In this document: positions 20,701-28,173 of the stretch, piece by piece
Layout of the letters: every line of letters starts with the position of its first letter
Position numbering within the stretch: the stretch's first letter is position 1
NCBI RefSeq assembly: GCF_019049255.1
Contig: NZ_JAGMUJ010000030.1
Span: 124,001 to 188,000 of the forward strand
Source: Streptomyces sp. AC558_RSS880
GTDB lineage: Bacteria > Actinomycetota > Actinomycetes > Streptomycetales > Streptomycetaceae
DNA: 64,000 nucleotides
Direction of reading: 5' to 3'
Notes under the pieces: generated by a model
What the model saw: only the letters and a program-made list of their open reading frames with translations
What the model was told of the DNA's origin: nothing
The model's database searches: none
Made by a program: the position numbers and the translations under genes

Positions 20701-21319
20701 CCACGGCCATCTCGCAGTCGCCCAGCAGCAGCGCGGCCCTGGCCTGGTGCAGCGCCAGCAGCGACGCCGAGCAGGCGCTGTCGATCACCATGCTCGGGCC
20801 GCGCAGGTCGAGCAGGTACGAGAGCCGGTTGGCCAGCATCGTGACGATGTTGCCGGTGATGCCGAGCTGTCCCAGCGCGGGGTCGATGCGGCAGAAGTAG
20901 TCCAGGTACGACCCGCCGGGGTTGCCGGCGTAGCCGACGTACACGCCGGTGCGGCTGCCGGCCAGCCGCTCGCCGGTGTAGCCGGCGTCCTCCAGCGCGC
21001 GGTACATCGTGCGCAGGACCAGTCGCTGGTGCGGGTCGGTGACCGCGGCCTGCTTCGGGGTCATGCCGAAGAAGGCGTGGTCGAACAGGTCCACCCGGTC
21101 CAGGAAGCTGCCGTCGTGGAACTCGACCCGCTCCTCGGCGTCCGGCACCAGCGCCGACTCCCAGTGGTAGCGCAGGTACTCCTCGATCTCCCGGCGCCGC
21201 TGCGCCGGGAACGGCCGGGTGAGGCTGCGGCCGGTGCGGACGATGTCCCAGAACGCGTGCTGGTCTGGCGCGTCCGGCACTTCGACGGACAGTCCGACGA
21301 CAGCGATGTCCGTGGTCAT
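17738..21319 (-). CDS. AT-less modular polyketide synthase, KS-KR-ACP
   Basis: 1193 residues. The ketosynthase occupies about 1-435, with active residues Cys183 (DSACSASLLAL), His317 (EVHGTATKVGDP) and His357 (ANIGHLFEGSG). A post-KS linker ends HLPPYEFDETRAWV (about 555-567). The ketoreductase has its structural half at about 600-790, the NADPH loop TGGLGGIG at about 802-809, and the Ser948-Tyr961-Asn965 catalytic set in HMSSVAAVFPALGQADYAAAN. The ACP carries Ser1130 in DLGADSIMAL for phosphopantetheine. There is an acidic tail. No AT, DH, ER or TE is present, so the acyl units must come from the two free-standing ATs made by the same operon. ATG 21319 overlaps the previous stop by 4 nt and has GGAGG 7 nt upstream. 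A single module implies either iterative use or one extension. Confidence 0.93.
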   Translation of the reverse strand: MTTDIAVVGLSVEVPDAPDQHAFWDIVRTGRSLTRPFPAQRRREIEEYLRYHWESALVPDAEERVEFHDGSFLDRVDLFDHAFFGMTPKQAAVTDPHQRLVLRTMYRALEDAGYTGERLAGSRTGVYVGYAGNPGGSYLDYFCRIDPALGQLGITGNIVTMLANRLSYLLDLRGPSMVIDSACSASLLALHQARAALLLGDCEMAVVAGTRIVMAPVRHPHTRIGIESSDGVTRTFDEGADGTGFGEGSGAVVLKRLDRALADGDQVYAVVKGSAVNHDGRSEMMTAPDSRAQADLLEAAWRDAGVDPRTIGYLEVHGTATKVGDPIEFEGLRRAFAARTDDRRFCAVGTVKANIGHLFEGSGLMGVIKAALALRHRVIPPLANYERPNTAIDLDDGPVYVPREAHAWPEGDGPRRAGVSAFGLGGTNAHVVLEEFTAAPAESGGGRPPYLFTLSAQSPASLGRLVTRYREAIDDGRIDGSVRDVCWTSNVSRAGHRHRLAYTVADLAELRAALAATEAGEVPDAAGTEAARAWTGGADLDLRAQYHGLGPRTVHLPPYEFDETRAWVDFPDTWRDRFALAAPRAEHPLTHAVGFAPAPLAGSGDPSARVMALVGPAAADAVTAALPPDAVLRTPDAADAEPDRLAEELVDEGYTHLVYALAFDGEPADGPAELDRRVDEHLTGLFRLAKALMHASAAVDLVVLTRRALAVVPGETGVVAEHAALAGLAKAIGREYPYVTVRLLDVDDAVPAALLRTEILAAQAGVYALRGTDKYRESFAELPEIPAVRDTYLRPGGAYLITGGLGGIGLETARHFAAGAPGVHLYLLGRTALPPEAEWDAVAADPQHPAAARVTAVREIAALGAGVHPVAADVADEAALADVLAAIRAAHGRVDGIVHAAGVPGDNLIAYRDADGFASVLRPKLRGAFLLHHLTRDDRPDFVLHMSSVAAVFPALGQADYAAANFYLDHLARTLNTPEHRVVSVDWVAWREVGMAVATGVSEDLVFRSLRTRTGLDLIDAALRGDRAGFFAGEINYAGDLMSVLPTYHVALSADIEGKIETGLAALEERSRRSLARVREAVESTEVRLTGRPDDGYTDRERMVGRCLAHTLGHPVIDVHADFRDLGADSIMALTIGNSISACLGRQFDTVDLMSERTVAAVARLIENKYDTDAPDDDGDDAWLDELLTMPGD

Positions 21320-22170
21320 ACGAGTTCCTCCGTCGGCTGTGCGGCGATCCGTGCGATGAAGGCGGTGAGGGTGGTGCCGTTGACCTCGTCGAAGTGGTCG
21401 ACGCCGGCCGTGCGCAGGGCCCGGACCGTGCGCACCCACTCCACCGGGCGGTGGATCTGCCCGCTGAGCAGTCGGACCGCCTGATCCGGGGCGAACTCCG
21501 TGCCGGTGACGCTGGACATCACCGGCGTGTGCCCGGCGCGGAATGCGTACTCGCGCAGGACCGTCGCGAACGCCCGGCCGGCCGAGGCCATGAGGGGCGT
21601 GTGGAACGGGCCGCTGACGGACACCGGCAGGACCCGGGCGCCCCGGCCGCGCAGTGCCTTGACCGCGAGCGCCAGCTGCGGCCGGTCCCCGGCCACCGTC
21701 ACCTGCTGGTCGCTGTTGCGGTTGGCGACGTGCACCAGGTTGAGCCCGGCGCCGTGCAGGGTCGCCTCGACCCGCGCCGAGCTCAGCCCGACCACCGCGA
21801 CCATCGCGCCGCGGGTGACGCCGGCCATCAGCTCGGCGCGGCGCCGGACCAGCGCCAGGCCGTCCATCAGGTCGATGACGCCGGCGGCCACCAGCGCGTT
21901 GAGCTCGCCCAGGCTGTGCCCGGCGAAGTAGTCGTACCGTCGGCCGGCGCGCTCGAGGTCCATCCAGGACAGCGCGTTGACGAGGAAGACGGCCGGTTGC
22001 GCGTAGCGGGTGTCGGCGAGCCGGTCGTCGGGGTCGTCGCGGCACAGGTCCGCCACGGAGTAGCCGAGCAACTCGGTCGCGGCCGCGGTCTCCCGCGGAT
22101 ACCGCTCGAACAGTTCCCCTCCCATGCCTCTGCGCTGTACGCCTTGGCCGGGGAAGACCAGACAGTGCAT
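21316..22170 (-). CDS. Free-standing malonyl-type acyltransferase (FabD-like, trans-AT)
   Basis: A 284-residue acyltransferase: oxyanion loop VFPGQGVQ, nucleophile Ser86 in FAGHSLGE, carboxylate-binding Arg at about 111 (VRRRAELM) and catalytic His190 in VSGPFHTPLM. The Arg and the GPFH context fit malonyl-CoA as substrate. Start ATG 22170 is chosen because AAGGAG lies 9 nt upstream; GTG 22188 is alternative. By inference it loads the extender unit on the ACP of the KS-KR-ACP protein. Confidence 0.9.
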   Translation of the reverse strand: MHCLVFPGQGVQRRGMGGELFERYPRETAAATELLGYSVADLCRDDPDDRLADTRYAQPAVFLVNALSWMDLERAGRRYDYFAGHSLGELNALVAAGVIDLMDGLALVRRRAELMAGVTRGAMVAVVGLSSARVEATLHGAGLNLVHVANRNSDQQVTVAGDRPQLALAVKALRGRGARVLPVSVSGPFHTPLMASAGRAFATVLREYAFRAGHTPVMSSVTGTEFAPDQAVRLLSGQIHRPVEWVRTVRALRTAGVDHFDEVNGTTLTAFIARIAAQPTEELV

Positions 22171-22188
22171 GCGTGGACGCTCCTTCAC

Positions 22189-23229
22189 TCAAGCGGTCGG
22201 TGCGGGGACGCTGCGGTAGCGCAGGCCGTGGTGGCCGCCGCGCAGGGTCTCCCGGGTGAACACCCGGGCCGACGGGCCCGGTCCGAAGTCGACTACCTGG
22301 TCGGGCCGGCAGTCCTCGATCGCGGCGCGGACCGTGCCGGGCCAGTCCAGCGGGCGGCACACCGCGTGGGCGAGGACGTCCGGCAACAGGTCACCGCGGT
22401 GCTGGAGGTTGACCGGCGCGTCGGCGACGTACACCGGTACGGCCAGCCGGTCGCCGGTGAGCGGGAACGTCATGAAGTGCCGCTCCTCCAGCGTCGCGCG
22501 CACCGCCGGCTCCAGGAGCGGCGTGTGGAACGGCGCGGTGCTGCGCAGGTGGGTCCACCGCACCCCCGGTTCGGCCAGTCGCCGCGCGTGCCTCGCCCGG
22601 AAGCCGGCGAGGTCGTCCGGGTCCCCGGCCAGCACGTGCGAGCGGCCGGAGTTCGCGAGGGCCAGGTGCACCGGGGAGTCCGTCACCAGCGCGCGCAGCT
22701 CCTCGGCCGGCACGCCCGTCACGGCCGCCATCGGTGTGGCCGCGCCCTTCCGCGGCGGTGTCAGCTGATGGCAGCGGATCAGCGTCAGCGCGGTCATCGC
22801 GATCACGTCGTGGCAGAGCGCCGTGTACTGCCGGCGGCCGGTCACCCTCAGTCCCGCGACCATCGCGCCGATCAGGCCCAGGCTGTGGCCGATGGCGGCC
22901 ACCGGCGCGGACCGGTCGCCGTCCGCGCGGCCGACGGCGGGTTGCAGCAGGCACAGGTGGTAGATGTGGGCGCACAGGCCGTCCACGATGGAGTGTTCCA
23001 GGGCGCCCGCGTCCGGCGGGTCGCCGCGCAGCCAGGCGGTCAGCGGGATGCCGCCGGGCAGCTCCCGGCGGTAGGCGTCCGCGCCGACGTGGTCGAGCAC
23101 GCGCGCCACCGCCTCGGCCGCGGCGGTGAAGTACCGCGCGTTCTCCGGCCGCGCGTACAGCGCCCGCAGTGCGGCGAGCGGCGGGCCCTGTATGCCCGCC
23201 ATGCCGCTGAACAGGTATAACCGTCGCAC
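22189..23229 (-). CDS. Second free-standing acyltransferase, FAS-beta/SAT-like
   Basis: 346 residues. Nucleophile Ser116 is in AAIGHSLGLIGAMVAG and the catalytic His235 in RSTAPFHTPLL. It differs from FabD: the region after GHSLG reads ALCHDVIAMTALTLIRCHQL, and the end has VVDFGPGPSARVFTRETLRG, both like the acyltransferase of fungal FAS beta subunits and starter-unit (SAT) domains. It lacks the FabD-type VRRR carboxylate-binding position. It may therefore load a starter acyl group rather than malonate (inference). From GTG 23229 (AG-rich site GGGGAAGAG upstream) codon 4 is TTA, on plus-strand bases 23218-23220. A GTG at 23262 would overlap the previous stop. Confidence 0.8.
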   Translation of the reverse strand: MRRLYLFSGMAGIQGPPLAALRALYARPENARYFTAAAEAVARVLDHVGADAYRRELPGGIPLTAWLRGDPPDAGALEHSIVDGLCAHIYHLCLLQPAVGRADGDRSAPVAAIGHSLGLIGAMVAGLRVTGRRQYTALCHDVIAMTALTLIRCHQLTPPRKGAATPMAAVTGVPAEELRALVTDSPVHLALANSGRSHVLAGDPDDLAGFRARHARRLAEPGVRWTHLRSTAPFHTPLLEPAVRATLEERHFMTFPLTGDRLAVPVYVADAPVNLQHRGDLLPDVLAHAVCRPLDWPGTVRAAIEDCRPDQVVDFGPGPSARVFTRETLRGGHHGLRYRSVPAPTA

Positions 23230-23251
23230 TTCTCTTCCCCGGGTGAGGCGA

Positions 23252-24277
23252 TTACCGGCCACTGGCCGGGACCGGCAGGATCTGCGGGAGGGCGGCCGCC
23301 TCGTCGACGAGGAGCCGCGCCGCCCGCTGTTCGTGCAGCCGCAGCTGTGTGAGGCCGCGGCGGATCCGGTCCGCCGGCAGGGCGGGCAGCCCGGCCTGGA
23401 AGGCGGTGACCCGGTCCGACAGCACGGTGGCCAGCTGCGCGACGCGGGCGTAGGCGGCGCGGACCCGCTCGCTGTGCTCGGTGAGCGCCAGGAACCGGCA
23501 GAACAGGGTCCGCGAACCGGCCAGCAGCGCCATGCTGTTGACGCCGGGCGCGCGATAGGTCGCGGCGACCGACGTGCGCTCCACGACGAGGTTGTCGCCG
23601 ATGACGTCGTAGAGCTCGAAGCCGTCGCGGAAGCCGGCCAGGAACGCGCGGTAGGCGTTCTCGAACCCGTCCCGGTCGGGCTCGGCCACCTGCCGGACGG
23701 TGGCGCAGCCGGTGAACCAGCGTTCGGGTTCCCGGGCGTAGCCGTCGCGCAGCACGTCCCACCCCACGGTCAGCGGGAAGTACTCGTGGTCGTCGGCGGT
23801 GTTGTCGACCAGCAGGACGTCGGTGCCGCTCGCCCCGCAGACGAGGAACGAGTGCAGGAGCCGGTACTCCTCGGGGAGCGTGCCGGCCCGGCGCATGAAC
23901 TCCACCCAGTGGGGGAAGTGGTGCCGGGGCGCGTAGAAGAACACCGGCTGTCCCGCGGCGAGGAAGTCGGTCAGGCCGGACGCGAAGCGGGCCAGGTCCA
24001 CGGTCCCGGCCGAGAGCACCTCGAACCCGAGCAGGCCCAGGTCGTCGTCGTTCACGTACGGGGTGTCGAACGCCCAGCGGTCCCCGCCGCGCAGGTGGCA
24101 GTGGCGGTGGACGGCCGAAGTGGAGCCCAGGGCCCGGTACATCAGCAGGTCGGACCAGGGGGTGCGGCCGCCGACATACGCGAGGAGCTGGGTCTTGCGG
24201 CAGTGCAGGTGGTTGTTGGGGTCCCGGGTGCGGATCCGGTCCAGGCCCGGTAACTCGATCATCTGGTCGACGGACAA
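23252..24277 (-). CDS. BtrH/C39-like protein, putative acyl off-loading enzyme
   Basis: About 341 residues and first gene of the operon. The N-terminus has HLHCRKTQLLAYVGG (Cys about 26) and the middle has LLHSFLVCGASGTDVLLVDN. This spacing of Cys, His and Asp resembles the BtrH N-terminal/C39 fold; butirosin BtrH moves an acyl chain from an ACP to an aminoglycoside amine. The C-terminal half is helical and unrecognised. ATG 24262 is 24 nt from the GGAGG at 24291-24287, while TTG 24277 is 9 nt from it, so TTG is preferred. A TTA codon follows at 24253-24251 (codon 9). A role in releasing the polyketide chain is an inference from resemblance and context only. Confidence 0.6.
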   Translation of the reverse strand: MSVDQMIELPGLDRIRTRDPNNHLHCRKTQLLAYVGGRTPWSDLLMYRALGSTSAVHRHCHLRGGDRWAFDTPYVNDDDLGLLGFEVLSAGTVDLARFASGLTDFLAAGQPVFFYAPRHHFPHWVEFMRRAGTLPEEYRLLHSFLVCGASGTDVLLVDNTADDHEYFPLTVGWDVLRDGYAREPERWFTGCATVRQVAEPDRDGFENAYRAFLAGFRDGFELYDVIGDNLVVERTSVAATYRAPGVNSMALLAGSRTLFCRFLALTEHSERVRAAYARVAQLATVLSDRVTAFQAGLPALPADRIRRGLTQLRLHEQRAARLLVDEAAALPQILPVPASGR

Positions 24278-24863
24278 CAGCGTAAACCTCCGTTCGGCGA
24301 CGCCTTCGCCGCGGATGCCGGAGCGAGGAGTGCCGTACTCCGACGGGTTCGATCCGTCACGCGGGACGGCGGTGCCGTGGTGGGCGCGATGGGCGCGGTC
24401 GGGCCGTGCACGACGATGTGCGGATGCTCTTCGCGGCGCGCGCCGGGGATTCCCGCCATTGGGCGATCTCCGGCGAGGCGCGGAAACAACGAGCAGACGG
24501 GTCCTGCGGGACCCGGGCGGCGAAACATTCGAGGTCGATTCGGATGACGTTCGACTGTTCGCCCGGTGCGCGACATCATGGCAGGCCCCAGGTAACGGGG
24601 CAATAAAAGTCATACGACTTGGCTTGTACTGGAGTTCATCGCAGGTCAACGCGGTGGAGCTGTCGACGCAGGTGTCGCGCCGGAGTGTGAGGGGGTGGCT
24701 GTCACCCGGATGCGCGCCCGGGTGGAGCGGGAAATCGCGGGCCGTTTCGCTCGAAAGTATCGATGGTTCCAACGCATGTGAAAGTCGGGTCGTCCCCGGT
24801 GCCACCGAGCCGCAGGCGCTCTCCGTGCCGACCGGTGCCCGACGTCACGTCACGGCATGCCGC
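24278..24863. promoter_or_regulatory. Long non-coding region, likely promoter of the polyketide operon
   Basis: 586 nt with no convincing gene. An AT-richer patch at 24600-24640 contains the inverted repeat AAGTC-ATAC-GACTT (24607-24620), about 330 nt upstream of the first operon gene. It is a candidate operator. I could not place -10/-35 boxes with certainty. The right part would also hold the 3' end of the PAP2 transcript. Confidence 0.5.
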
Positions 24864-26186
24864 TCAGGCGAGTTCCGGCCGTGGTTCCCGTTGCCGCTCC
24901 GGCACGGTCGTCGTCTCCCGCAGCGCGGTGGTGCGCGCGTAGCCGTGGATCACCGAGGTCATCAGCAGGACGAGGAGGGGGCCGAACACCCACGGGTACT
25001 CGGCCATCTGCGTCGGCAGCCCGCGGTACGCCACCAGGAGCACGGTGAAGACCGTCGTGCCGTAGGCGACCAGCCAGGTCGCCGGCCGGTCCCAGCCGCG
25101 TGCGAGCGAGCGCATCGCCGCCTCGACCGTGAGCGCGAACACCACGCCGGCGACGAGGTCCACGCCGTAGTGGTAGCCGAAGCCCAGCGTCGCCGAGAGG
25201 GTGGCGACCAGCCAGAAGGTGCCCGCGAAGCGCATCGCCCGCGAGCCCGTGCGGGTGTGGACGAAGAGGGTGACGGCCCACGCGGTGTGCAGGCTGGGCA
25301 TGCAGTTGCGCGGGGTGATCCCGTCGAACGGGATCGGGTGCGGGGCGCCGATGGACGGCAGCGTGTCCGGCCACAGGTGGCTCGCCGCCCACTGTCCGCC
25401 GTCGGCGCCGTAGGCGTAGACCGGTCCGACGACCGGGAAGATCATGTAGACGGCCGGTCCGAGCAGACCGATGACCAGGAACGTGCGCACCAGGTGGTGG
25501 GCCGGGAAGCGGCGCTCGACCGCGACGTGACGCAGTTGGTAGAGCCCGACGAGGGCGGCCGCCAGCGGGAGTTGGCCGTAGACCACGTGGAGGACGCCGG
25601 TGCTGATCGGTGCGGTGGCCTCGACGATCCGGCCGGCCAGCCACGACGGGTCGCCCAGCGCGTGATCGGCGAGCGCGACGTACGGGTCGAGCACCGTCGG
25701 GCGGGTCTTCGACGTGATGAGCAGCCAGGTGTCGCCCGTCTTGTGACCGGCCACCAGGAGCAGGCCGAGACCGGCACCCTTCAGCAGCAGCAGGCGTTCC
25801 GGCCCGGTACGGCGCGTGACGGCGACGACCGCGATGCCCAGGACCACCCACAGCGCACCGTTGCCGAAGTTCGTCTCGGCGCCGGCCGCCCACCGCACCA
25901 GGAAGAAGACGACGTCGATGCCGATCGCGGCGCCCACCGCGACGAGCCGTTGCCGCCAGGTGAGCACCACCATCGCCAGCGCCATACCGGCGTACAGCAG
26001 CGGTCCCGAATGAGGGGCGAAGACCACCTCCCGCGCGTGGTGGGTGATCGGCCCCGGCAGGCCGTAGCGGCGCGCGGCGCATTCCAGCGCGATGAGGAAT
26101 CCGAGGGTCGCGGCACCCGCCGCCGCCCACAGCATCGCCCGGGGCCGGCGTATGCGCTCCGGTGTGCGTCTTGGTGTGGTGTTCAC
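24864..26186 (-). CDS. PAP2-superfamily membrane phosphatase/transferase
   Basis: 440 residues, more than ten membrane segments. Catalytic motifs are CMPSLHTAWAV (PSGH-like C2) and FGYHYGVDLVAG (C3 with the His/Asp pair), as in the Aur1/Ipt1-like PAP2 branch. Such enzymes hydrolyse or transfer lipid phosphates. The GTG start at 26186 has no strong ribosome binding site, and ATG at the MLWAAAGA segment is an alternative. Same strand as the polyketide operon but 587 nt away, so membership is doubtful. Confidence 0.8.
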   Translation of the reverse strand: MNTTPRRTPERIRRPRAMLWAAAGAATLGFLIALECAARRYGLPGPITHHAREVVFAPHSGPLLYAGMALAMVVLTWRQRLVAVGAAIGIDVVFFLVRWAAGAETNFGNGALWVVLGIAVVAVTRRTGPERLLLLKGAGLGLLLVAGHKTGDTWLLITSKTRPTVLDPYVALADHALGDPSWLAGRIVEATAPISTGVLHVVYGQLPLAAALVGLYQLRHVAVERRFPAHHLVRTFLVIGLLGPAVYMIFPVVGPVYAYGADGGQWAASHLWPDTLPSIGAPHPIPFDGITPRNCMPSLHTAWAVTLFVHTRTGSRAMRFAGTFWLVATLSATLGFGYHYGVDLVAGVVFALTVEAAMRSLARGWDRPATWLVAYGTTVFTVLLVAYRGLPTQMAEYPWVFGPLLVLLMTSVIHGYARTTALRETTTVPERQREPRPELA

Positions 26187-26294
26187 GTGTTCGGTCTATG
26201 CGTGAAGATCGGATGATCGGGAGATCGTCATGAGTTCGCACATGTTAGCGACGTCTGTGCGTTTCCTGTGGTTCAGGGCGGATCTTCTCCCGGA

Positions 26295-27200
26295 CTACGC
26301 CTGTCCTGTCGCCCTGCGGCACGCCTCCACGTAGCCCCGGACCAGGGGCCGCGCACCGTCCTGCGTCCGCCAGGCCAGGGCGAACCGGGTCGGGGAGAGG
26401 CCGTGGACCGGGCGGGTGGTGACGCCGCCCAGGGTGAGCAGGGGGGCGTTGCCGGCGGCCACCAGGCAGATGCCGAGGCCCGCCACCAGGGCCTCGTACG
26501 TTTCCTCCGTACCGGCGATCTCCGCGCCGATGAGGGGCGAGCCGCCGGGGCGTTCGTCGAGGGCGAGCCAGTGGTCGCGCAGGACGCCCGTGCTCGGGGG
26601 CAGGGCCAGGAACGGCTCGTCGGCGAGGTCCGCGAGGGTGAGGTCCGCGCGGACGGCCAGGGGGTGCGCCTCGGGGAGGGCGACCAGGCGGGGCTCCTCG
26701 GCGACCACGGTCCACTCGTAGCGGCCGGCGTCGGGCATCGGCAGCCAGACGAACGCCACGTCCGCCCCGCCGTCCGCGAGGCCCGCCGTCGGGTCCTCCC
26801 AGCTGACCTGCCGCAGCCGCACCTCGGTGTCGGGGTGTGCGGCGGTGAAGCGGGAGCGGATCGCCGGGAGCAGGCCGCCGCGGCCGAGGCTGGTGCTCAT
26901 GCCCACGACCAGCGTGCTGCGCCGTGCCGCCCGCTCCACCGCCGCGGCCCCCTCCTCCCACGCCGCCAGCAGGCGCCGGGCGTGGGGCAGCAGCGCCGTA
27001 CCGGCGGTGGTGAGTGCCACGCCCTGCCGGTCGCGACGGAACAGTTCGGTGCCCAGCCGCCGTTCCAGCGCCCGTATCTGCTTGCTCAGGGCGGGCTGTG
27101 ACACGTACAGGCGTTCCGCCGCGCGGGTGAAGTGCAGTTCCTCCGCCACGACCAGGAAGTAGCGCAGGTCCCGCAGGTGAACGTCCGTCTTCATAGCCAT
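26295..27200 (-). CDS. LysR-family transcriptional regulator
   Basis: 301 residues. The winged helix at about 8-67 is typical (LRDLRYFLVVAEELHFTRAAERLYVSQPALSKQIRALERRLG, shown in part), followed by an effector-binding domain (VVGMSTSLGRGGLLPAI; TEETYEALVAGLGICLV). Divergent from the SDR gene with a 91-nt gap, the usual layout in which the LysR protein controls its neighbour and itself. The gap holds GGTTG…CAACC arms (27202-27232), too far apart for me to call a LysR box. Confidence 0.92.
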   Translation of the reverse strand: MAMKTDVHLRDLRYFLVVAEELHFTRAAERLYVSQPALSKQIRALERRLGTELFRRDRQGVALTTAGTALLPHARRLLAAWEEGAAAVERAARRSTLVVGMSTSLGRGGLLPAIRSRFTAAHPDTEVRLRQVSWEDPTAGLADGGADVAFVWLPMPDAGRYEWTVVAEEPRLVALPEAHPLAVRADLTLADLADEPFLALPPSTGVLRDHWLALDERPGGSPLIGAEIAGTEETYEALVAGLGICLVAAGNAPLLTLGGVTTRPVHGLSPTRFALAWRTQDGARPLVRGYVEACRRATGQA

Positions 27201-27291
27201 CGGTTGTCAGCGTAGGTCTTGGACGGGCAACCGGCCCGGGCGACAAGGTGGTTGACGTCATCGAGGGACAGCCGAGGCACGAGGAGCCGGG

Positions 27292-28122
27292 ATGAACAAG
27301 GTGTGGCTGATCACGGGCGCGAGCAGCGGGTTCGGCCGGGCGATCGCCGAGGCCGCCCTCGCCGACGGCGATGTGGTGATCGGCACGGCCCGCCGGCCCG
27401 AGGCGCTGGACGACCTGGTCGCCGCCCACACCGGCCAGGCGGAGGCGCTGCGCCTGGACGTCACCGACGTCGCGGCGGCCGAGGCCGTGGTGCGGGACGT
27501 GGTGGCGCGGCACGGACGCATCGACGTCCTGGTCAACAACGCGGGGCGGACCCATGTGGGGGCCCTCGAGGAGACCTCCGACGACGAGCTGCGCGCGTTG
27601 TTCGACGTGCATGTCTTCGGCCCCGCCGCGTTGGTGCGGGCCGTGCTGCCGGGCATGCGGGAGCGGCGCACGGGAGCGATCGTGCAGATGAGCAGCATGG
27701 GCGGGCAGATGTCCATCGCCGGTTTCGGAGCGTACAGCGGCACGAAGTTCGCGCTGGAGGGCATGTCGGAGGCGCTCGCGGACGAGGTGCGGGAGTACGG
27801 CGTCAAGGTGCTGATCGTCGAGCCGGGGGCCTTCCGCACCGGCCTGTTCGAGACGAACAGGGCCGGGGTCAGCCCGGACAGCGGTCTGTACGCCAAGGTC
27901 GGCGAGACCCGTTCCGCCGTGGCCGGCGGCGACGGCTCCCAGCCCGGCGACCCGGCGAAGGCGGCGGCCCTGATCCTGGCCGCGCTCGAGGCGGCGGACA
28001 CCCCCTTGCGGCTGCCGCTCGGCGACGACGGCGTCGGCGCGGTCCTCGGCCACCTCGACCAGGTCCGCGAGGACGTCCTGGCCTGGGAGAAGCGCACCCG
28101 CGCCACGGCCTTCGACGACTGA
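27292..28122 (+). CDS. Short-chain dehydrogenase/reductase
   Basis: 276 residues, classical SDR: cofactor loop ITGASSGFGRAIA, NNAGRTHVG, catalytic Ser in VQMSSMGGQMS and YSGTKFALEG (Tyr-xxx-Lys). A basic residue after the first strand (TARRPEAL) suggests NADPH. Substrate unknown. GAGGAG lies 6 nt before ATG. Probably regulated by the divergent LysR protein. A perfect hairpin follows the stop. Confidence 0.92.
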   Translation: MNKVWLITGASSGFGRAIAEAALADGDVVIGTARRPEALDDLVAAHTGQAEALRLDVTDVAAAEAVVRDVVARHGRIDVLVNNAGRTHVGALEETSDDELRALFDVHVFGPAALVRAVLPGMRERRTGAIVQMSSMGGQMSIAGFGAYSGTKFALEGMSEALADEVREYGVKVLIVEPGAFRTGLFETNRAGVSPDSGLYAKVGETRSAVAGGDGSQPGDPAKAAALILAALEAADTPLRLPLGDDGVGAVLGHLDQVREDVLAWEKRTRATAFDD

Positions 28123-28141
28123 GCACCGCCCGAGCGGAACC

Positions 28142-28170
28142 GGGTGACCCGCCCCGTGGGCGGGTCACCC
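28142..28170 (+). terminator. Terminator of the SDR gene
   Basis: 13-bp perfect stem GGGTGACCCGCCC / GGGCGGGTCACCC with a 3-nt loop, 20 nt after the stop. Confidence 0.85.
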
Positions 28171-28173
28171 GCT

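Noticed and set aside
17666..21484. Plus-strand open frame of 1272 codons over the polyketide synthase
   Set aside because: It is antisense to an intact KS-KR-ACP gene, with Arg/Gly/Val-rich composition and no domain. A shadow frame.
24864..26186. PAP2 protein as a member of the polyketide operon
   Set aside because: It is separated by 587 nt containing a probable promoter, and PAP2 genes of this type occur widely without such clusters. Not excluded, but unsupported.
24063..26216. Plus-strand open frame over the non-coding gap and PAP2 gene
   Set aside because: It covers the promoter region and is antisense to a clear PAP2 protein; no domain and no ribosome binding site.
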